Assembly: GCA_937951975.1 (NCBI GenBank)
Contig: CALGAJ010000315.1
Coordinates: 1 to 8,898 of the forward strand
Direction of reading: 5' to 3'
DNA from: an uncultured Desulfotignum sp.
GTDB lineage: Bacteria; Desulfobacterota; Desulfobacteria; Desulfobacterales; Desulfobacteraceae
DNA: 8,898 nucleotides
Both the position numbers and the translations under genes were made by a program. Below are positions 5,487 to 8,898 of this stretch, in pieces. Numbering within the stretch: position 1 is the first letter of the stretch; each line of letters opens with the position of its first letter. The notes under the pieces were generated by a model. That model was not told the origin of the DNA and made no database searches. It worked only from the letters and a program-made list of their open reading frames with translations.

Positions 5487-7295
5487 ATGGCACAAGAGGT
5501 AGCCGACCGCCGGGATGTGGATTTTGTTCTTCACGAGCAGCTGGAAGTGGAACACTTGAGCCGGCATGATCAATTTTCGGAGTTCACCCGGAAAACCGTT
5601 GACCTGATCGTATCCGAGGCCCGGAACCTGGCCATCAAGGAACTGCTTTCCTGCCAGCGGGAAGCAGATGAAGAAGGATGTACCTTTGACAGCGGACAGG
5701 TCACCGTCCCCAAAGCGTTTCACCGGGCCTATGATCTTTTCAGACAGGGGGAATGGATCGCCATGTGCGATGATCCGGCCTGGGGCGGGCAGGGCATGCC
5801 CCGCACTGTGGCCATGGCCGCTGAGAACTATTTCAACGGTGCCAACTTTCCGTTCATGCTCCACAACATTCTGATCCACGGGGCCGGCAAACTGGTGGAG
5901 CGGTTCGGCACGGACACGCAGAAGAAACTGTATCTGAAAAACATGTACACCGGCAAATGGGGCGGCTCCATGCTGCTCACCGAACCGGAAGCCGGATCGG
6001 ATGTGGGGGCGTTGACCACCAAAGCCGTGAAAAATGATGACGGCACCTACCGCATTTTTGGCAGCAAGATTTTCATCTCCTCGGGCGACACCGACCTGGT
6101 GGAAAACATCATCCATCCGGTGCTGGCCAGAATCGAGGGGGCACCGGCCGGTACCGCCGGCATCTCCCTGTTTCTGGTACCCAAATTTCAGGTGAATGAC
6201 GACGGCACCCTGGGAGCGTTCAACGACATCGTGTGTACCGGCATCGAGCATAAAATGGGCATCCACGGCAGCCCCACCTGTGCCATGACCCTGGGCGGCA
6301 AAGACGCGTGCATCGGGACCCTGCTGGGAGAAGAAAACAAAGGCATGCGGGCCATGTTCGTGATGATGAATGAAGCCCGGCTCCATGTGGGCATGCAGGG
6401 ATTGGCCTGTGCCGGGGCCTCCTACCTCAATGCCCTGAATTATGCCAGAGAGCGGGTTCAGGGTGCGGCCCTCACCTCACCCAAAGGATCTTTGGGTGTC
6501 CCCATCATCCAGCATCCGGACATCCGGCGCACACTGCTGTTCATGAAAACCGCGTCCGAAGCGATGCGCAGCCTGCTGTTTTATGTGGGGTTTCTGGAAG
6601 ACCGGATGACCGTGAGTGCCGATAAAGACGAGAAAGCCCGGTACCAGGGGCTCATCGATGTGCTTATCCCCGTGGCCAAGGGGTATGTCACAGACCGGGC
6701 CTTTGAACTGTGTTCTTCAGGTCTTCAGGTGTTCGGCGGATACGGATACACCCGGGAATATCCCCAGGAGCAGCTGCTTAGAGACTGCCGGATCACCCAG
6801 ATTTATGAAGGCACCAACGGCATCCAGGCCATGGACCTTTTGGGCAGAAAACTGGGACTCAACCAGGGTCGAGCCTTCATGGATCTGGTCACTGAGGTGG
6901 AACAAACCATTGATGCCGCAAAAAAAGAACCCGGACTGGCCTCTTTGGCGGACATTCTGGAAACCACCCTCAACCATTTAAAGGAAACCGCCGGAAAACT
7001 GGCCGGGGATATAGGGTCGAAAAATATATTGTCCGCATTTGTCCATGCCCATCCGTTTCTGGATGTATTCGGCGACACGCTGATGGGGTGGATGCTCTTG
7101 TGGCGGGCCGTGATTGCCGCCCGGAAACTTGGGGACAAGCCCAAAAAAAAGGATACCGCCTTTTACCAGGGCCAGGTTACCGGGGCCCGGTTTTTCATTG
7201 GCACGGTCCTGCCGGTGGCCCAGGCAAAAATGGCGGTGATCCAGGCCGGTGATACCAGTGCCCTGGACATGGCGGATGCCTCATTTGGATCGTAA
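5487..7295 (+). CDS. Acyl-CoA dehydrogenase, long (about 600-residue) type
   Basis: This 602-residue FAD flavoprotein would oxidise acyl-CoA to 2-enoyl-CoA, passing electrons to electron-transfer flavoprotein. It is longer than the roughly 380-residue short-chain enzymes. An extra N-terminal segment (DVDFVLHEQLEVEHLSR, about 10-26) and a C-terminal helical domain (about 470-600) match the architecture of the long group that includes FadE5-like and DmdC-like enzymes. Core motifs are LLTEPEAGSDVG (from about 163), GISLFLVPKF, IEHKMGIHGSP, NEARLHVGMQG and GGYGYTREYP. QIYEGTNGIQ carries the predicted catalytic base E441. The start at 5487 has AAGGAG before it; an upstream in-frame ATG at 5412 lies inside the intercistronic hairpin and lacks a ribosome-binding site. 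Neighbours point to beta-oxidation. Substrate (short, medium, long or substituted acyl-CoA) cannot be decided. Confidence 0.93.
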   Translation: MAQEVADRRDVDFVLHEQLEVEHLSRHDQFSEFTRKTVDLIVSEARNLAIKELLSCQREADEEGCTFDSGQVTVPKAFHRAYDLFRQGEWIAMCDDPAWGGQGMPRTVAMAAENYFNGANFPFMLHNILIHGAGKLVERFGTDTQKKLYLKNMYTGKWGGSMLLTEPEAGSDVGALTTKAVKNDDGTYRIFGSKIFISSGDTDLVENIIHPVLARIEGAPAGTAGISLFLVPKFQVNDDGTLGAFNDIVCTGIEHKMGIHGSPTCAMTLGGKDACIGTLLGEENKGMRAMFVMMNEARLHVGMQGLACAGASYLNALNYARERVQGAALTSPKGSLGVPIIQHPDIRRTLLFMKTASEAMRSLLFYVGFLEDRMTVSADKDEKARYQGLIDVLIPVAKGYVTDRAFELCSSGLQVFGGYGYTREYPQEQLLRDCRITQIYEGTNGIQAMDLLGRKLGLNQGRAFMDLVTEVEQTIDAAKKEPGLASLADILETTLNHLKETAGKLAGDIGSKNILSAFVHAHPFLDVFGDTLMGWMLLWRAVIAARKLGDKPKKKDTAFYQGQVTGARFFIGTVLPVAQAKMAVIQAGDTSALDMADASFGS

Positions 7296-7349
7296 ATAAC
7301 GCAACATCATGTCTTTGACAAGTTGCACAACCAGACAGGAAATTAAAAA

Positions 7350-8600
7350 ATGAAAGATATTGTGATTGTTTCCGCCTGCCGGACCGCCATCGGGGCGTTC
7401 GGCGGCACGTTAAAAGAGATGAACGGCGCGGCCCTTGCCAGCGTGACCATGAAAGAAGCCATCCAGCGGGCCGGCATTGACCCGGAACTGATCGATGATG
7501 TCCGGTACGGCACCTGCGTGGAACACCATGACACCCTGAACACCACCCGGGTGGCGGCGCTCATGGCCGGCATCCCGGACAGTGTGCCCGCGGCCACCGT
7601 CAACCGGGTATGCATCTCCGGCATGGAAGCCGTGCTCTCCGGGGCAGCCATGATCCAGGCCGGCATGGCGGATGTCATTCTGGCCGGCGGGGTGGAACAT
7701 ATGTCCGGCGTTCCTTATACCGTGCCCAAGGCCCGGTGGGGATGCCGGCTCCAGGACACCCAGTTTGTGGACGCCATGATTCATGCCCTGCACTGCGGTT
7801 CCTATATCCTGCCCTTTGATGACTCCACGCCTTTGGACACGACCCAGGCCCCGGCCTCCTGGTTCATGGGAAAGCCTTATATCATGGGGCACACCGCCGA
7901 ATTTGTGGCCCAGCATTTAGGCATCACCAGAGAAGAGATGGATGAGGTGGCCCTGCGCAGCCACAACAATGCGGAACGGGCCACCCAGGACGGATCTTTT
8001 GCCGAGGAGATCGTGCCGGTCCAGGTGCCCCGGCGCAAAAAAGACCCCCTGATCTTTGACAAGGACGAACATTTCCGGCCGGGGATGACCCTGGAAAAAC
8101 TGGCGGCCCTGCCCCCGGCCTTTGTTCCCAAAACCGGCACGGTCACGGCCGGCAACGCATCGGGCATCAATGACGGTTCCGCCGGCATGATCATCATGTC
8201 CGCCGACAAAGCCAGAGAACTGGGGCTCACCCCGATTGCCCGCATCAAAGCCACGGGCATGGGGGCCTGCCATCCCACGGTCATGGGATTGTCGCCGGTA
8301 CCGGCCGTGAAAAATCTCATGGACCGGTCCGGCCTGTCTGTGGCGGATTTTGAAATGGTGGAAGTGAACGAGGCGTTCGCAGCCCAGTACCTGGGGTGTG
8401 AAAAAGAACTGAATCTGAACCGGGAAATCACCAACATCAACGGCTCCGGCATCGGCCTGGGCCATCCGGTGGGCGCCACCGGGGCCAGGATCATGGTCAC
8501 ATTGATCCATGCCATGAAAAAACGGGGCAACACCCTGGGTCTGGCCACCCTGTGCGGCGGGGGCGGCGTGGCCATGGCCTGCGCCCTGGAAATGATGTGA
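7350..8600 (+). CDS. Thiolase (acetyl-CoA C-acyltransferase)
   Basis: This 416-residue thiolase would cleave 3-oxoacyl-CoA with CoA to acetyl-CoA and a shortened acyl-CoA, or run in reverse. The nucleophile is C88 in NRVCISGMEA. H372 lies in GLGHPVGATG, and C402 in LCGGGG is the second catalytic cysteine. NEAFAAQ and TAGNASGINDGSAG are also in place. Compared with typical biosynthetic-type thiolases of about 393 residues, there is an insertion of about 22 residues in the loop domain (roughly 147-175, rich in P, D, T and W) just before MGHTAE. The usual NGGA...GHP loop here reads NGSGIGLGHP. A modest AGGA site precedes the ATG. The gene is 54 nt downstream of the acyl-CoA dehydrogenase and is the last gene of the operon, catalysing the final step of the cycle. 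Confidence 0.93.
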   Translation: MKDIVIVSACRTAIGAFGGTLKEMNGAALASVTMKEAIQRAGIDPELIDDVRYGTCVEHHDTLNTTRVAALMAGIPDSVPAATVNRVCISGMEAVLSGAAMIQAGMADVILAGGVEHMSGVPYTVPKARWGCRLQDTQFVDAMIHALHCGSYILPFDDSTPLDTTQAPASWFMGKPYIMGHTAEFVAQHLGITREEMDEVALRSHNNAERATQDGSFAEEIVPVQVPRRKKDPLIFDKDEHFRPGMTLEKLAALPPAFVPKTGTVTAGNASGINDGSAGMIIMSADKARELGLTPIARIKATGMGACHPTVMGLSPVPAVKNLMDRSGLSVADFEMVEVNEAFAAQYLGCEKELNLNREITNINGSGIGLGHPVGATGARIMVTLIHAMKKRGNTLGLATLCGGGGVAMACALEMM

Positions 8601-8610
8601 TGGTTGTTTT

Positions 8611-8642
8611 CTCAGATTCTTGTTTTTTTGAAAAAAACTGAG
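8611..8642. terminator. Inverted repeat between convergent genes, possible bidirectional terminator
   Basis: CTCAG (8611-8615) and CTGAG (8638-8642) flank a G-T7-G-A7-C run (8622-8638) that can itself fold back. It fills much of the 52-nt gap between the thiolase stop and the convergent efflux gene stop. The T and A runs could serve as uridine tracts in each direction, but the stem is AT-rich and weak, so the call is tentative. Confidence 0.4.
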
Positions 8643-8652
8643 GGGCAATGCA

Positions 8653-8898
8653 CTAATCGACCCCTTCCGATGTCCCGGGCCCCAGGAAAAACCGGCGGGC
8701 CCGGGCATACTTTCTGCCGGAAGCGGTCTTGATCCGATCGATCAGGGCGTAGAGCACCGGTACCACCACCAGGGTCAGCACCGTGGCCACCAGGAGCCCG
8801 AAAATCACCACAATGGCCATGGACCGCCACCACTGGCTGGATTCCGAAGTCATGGACACGGCCATGACATGAAAATCATAGGAAATGCCCGTGACCAT
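8653..8898 (-). CDS. RND-family efflux transporter, C-terminal end (runs off right edge)
   Basis: The last 81 residues of a much larger inner-membrane pump protein are visible; the family is usually about 1000-1050 residues. The segment SSQWWRSMAIVVIFGLLVAT (20 residues), followed by a very hydrophobic stretch and VPVLYALIDR, is the characteristic final transmembrane helix of AcrB/MexB/HAE1-type RND transporters. A short basic cytoplasmic tail follows (GRKYARARRFF). These pumps export drugs, metals or lipids using proton motive force together with a periplasmic adaptor and an outer-membrane channel. Substrate and subfamily cannot be decided from this fragment. The Met at the window edge is not the start. 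The gene is convergent with the thiolase and has no evident functional link to it. Confidence 0.87.
   Translation of the reverse strand: MVTGISYDFHVMAVSMTSESSQWWRSMAIVVIFGLLVATVLTLVVVPVLYALIDRIKTASGRKYARARRFFLGPGTSEGVD

Noticed and set aside
4905..6386. Minus-strand open frame of 493 codons across hbd and the acyl-CoA dehydrogenase
   Set aside because: It spans two clear plus-strand enzymes; it is an artefact of high GC at third positions.

Overview
The window reads like a chromosomal segment of a GC-rich anaerobic deltaproteobacterium, most likely a sulfate reducer of the Desulfobacteraceae type. This assignment is an inference from gene content: a split, ferredoxin-like glutamate synthase, a beta-oxidation cluster next to a sigma-54 activator, and overall protein style. 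No rRNA, tRNA, CRISPR array, transposase or phage gene was found.

Left part (1-2283, all minus strand). The start of a 4Fe-4S/FMN glutamate synthase subunit runs off the left edge. It is preceded by, and overlaps by 37 nt, a stand-alone class II glutamine amidotransferase. Together they look like the 'archaeal-type' glutamate synthase, in which the glutaminase and synthase domains are separate proteins. A very good sigma-70-type promoter (1659-1687) lies upstream. Further upstream are a 14-bp perfect palindrome, a small hairpin and a 112-residue protein of unknown function.

Non-coding block (2284-2785). About 500 nt lie between the small unknown gene and the regulator gene, with no convincing gene but dense secondary structure. 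There is a perfect 30-bp inverted repeat with a nested hairpin (2374-2458). Next to it is a separate 190-nt element (2485-2674) closed by a perfect 19-bp stem, with inner stems and two mutually crossing helices that could form a pseudoknot or a switch. This is the least explained part of the window.

Right part (2786-8600). A GAF/AAA+/Fis-type sigma-54 activator (minus strand) is divergent from a three-gene plus-strand operon: 3-hydroxyacyl-CoA dehydrogenase, a roughly 600-residue acyl-CoA dehydrogenase and a thiolase. The divergent intergenic region holds a candidate -24/-12 promoter (4483-4498) facing the operon, an AT-rich stretch and inverted repeats at suitable upstream distances. The simplest model is that the activator senses a signal through its GAF domain and switches on fatty acid or butyrate-type beta-oxidation. 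Three of the four beta-oxidation steps are present; no enoyl-CoA hydratase or electron-transfer flavoprotein is in the window. A long hairpin separates the first two genes of the operon.

Right edge (8653-8898, minus strand). This is the C-terminal end of an RND-family efflux pump, convergent with the thiolase.
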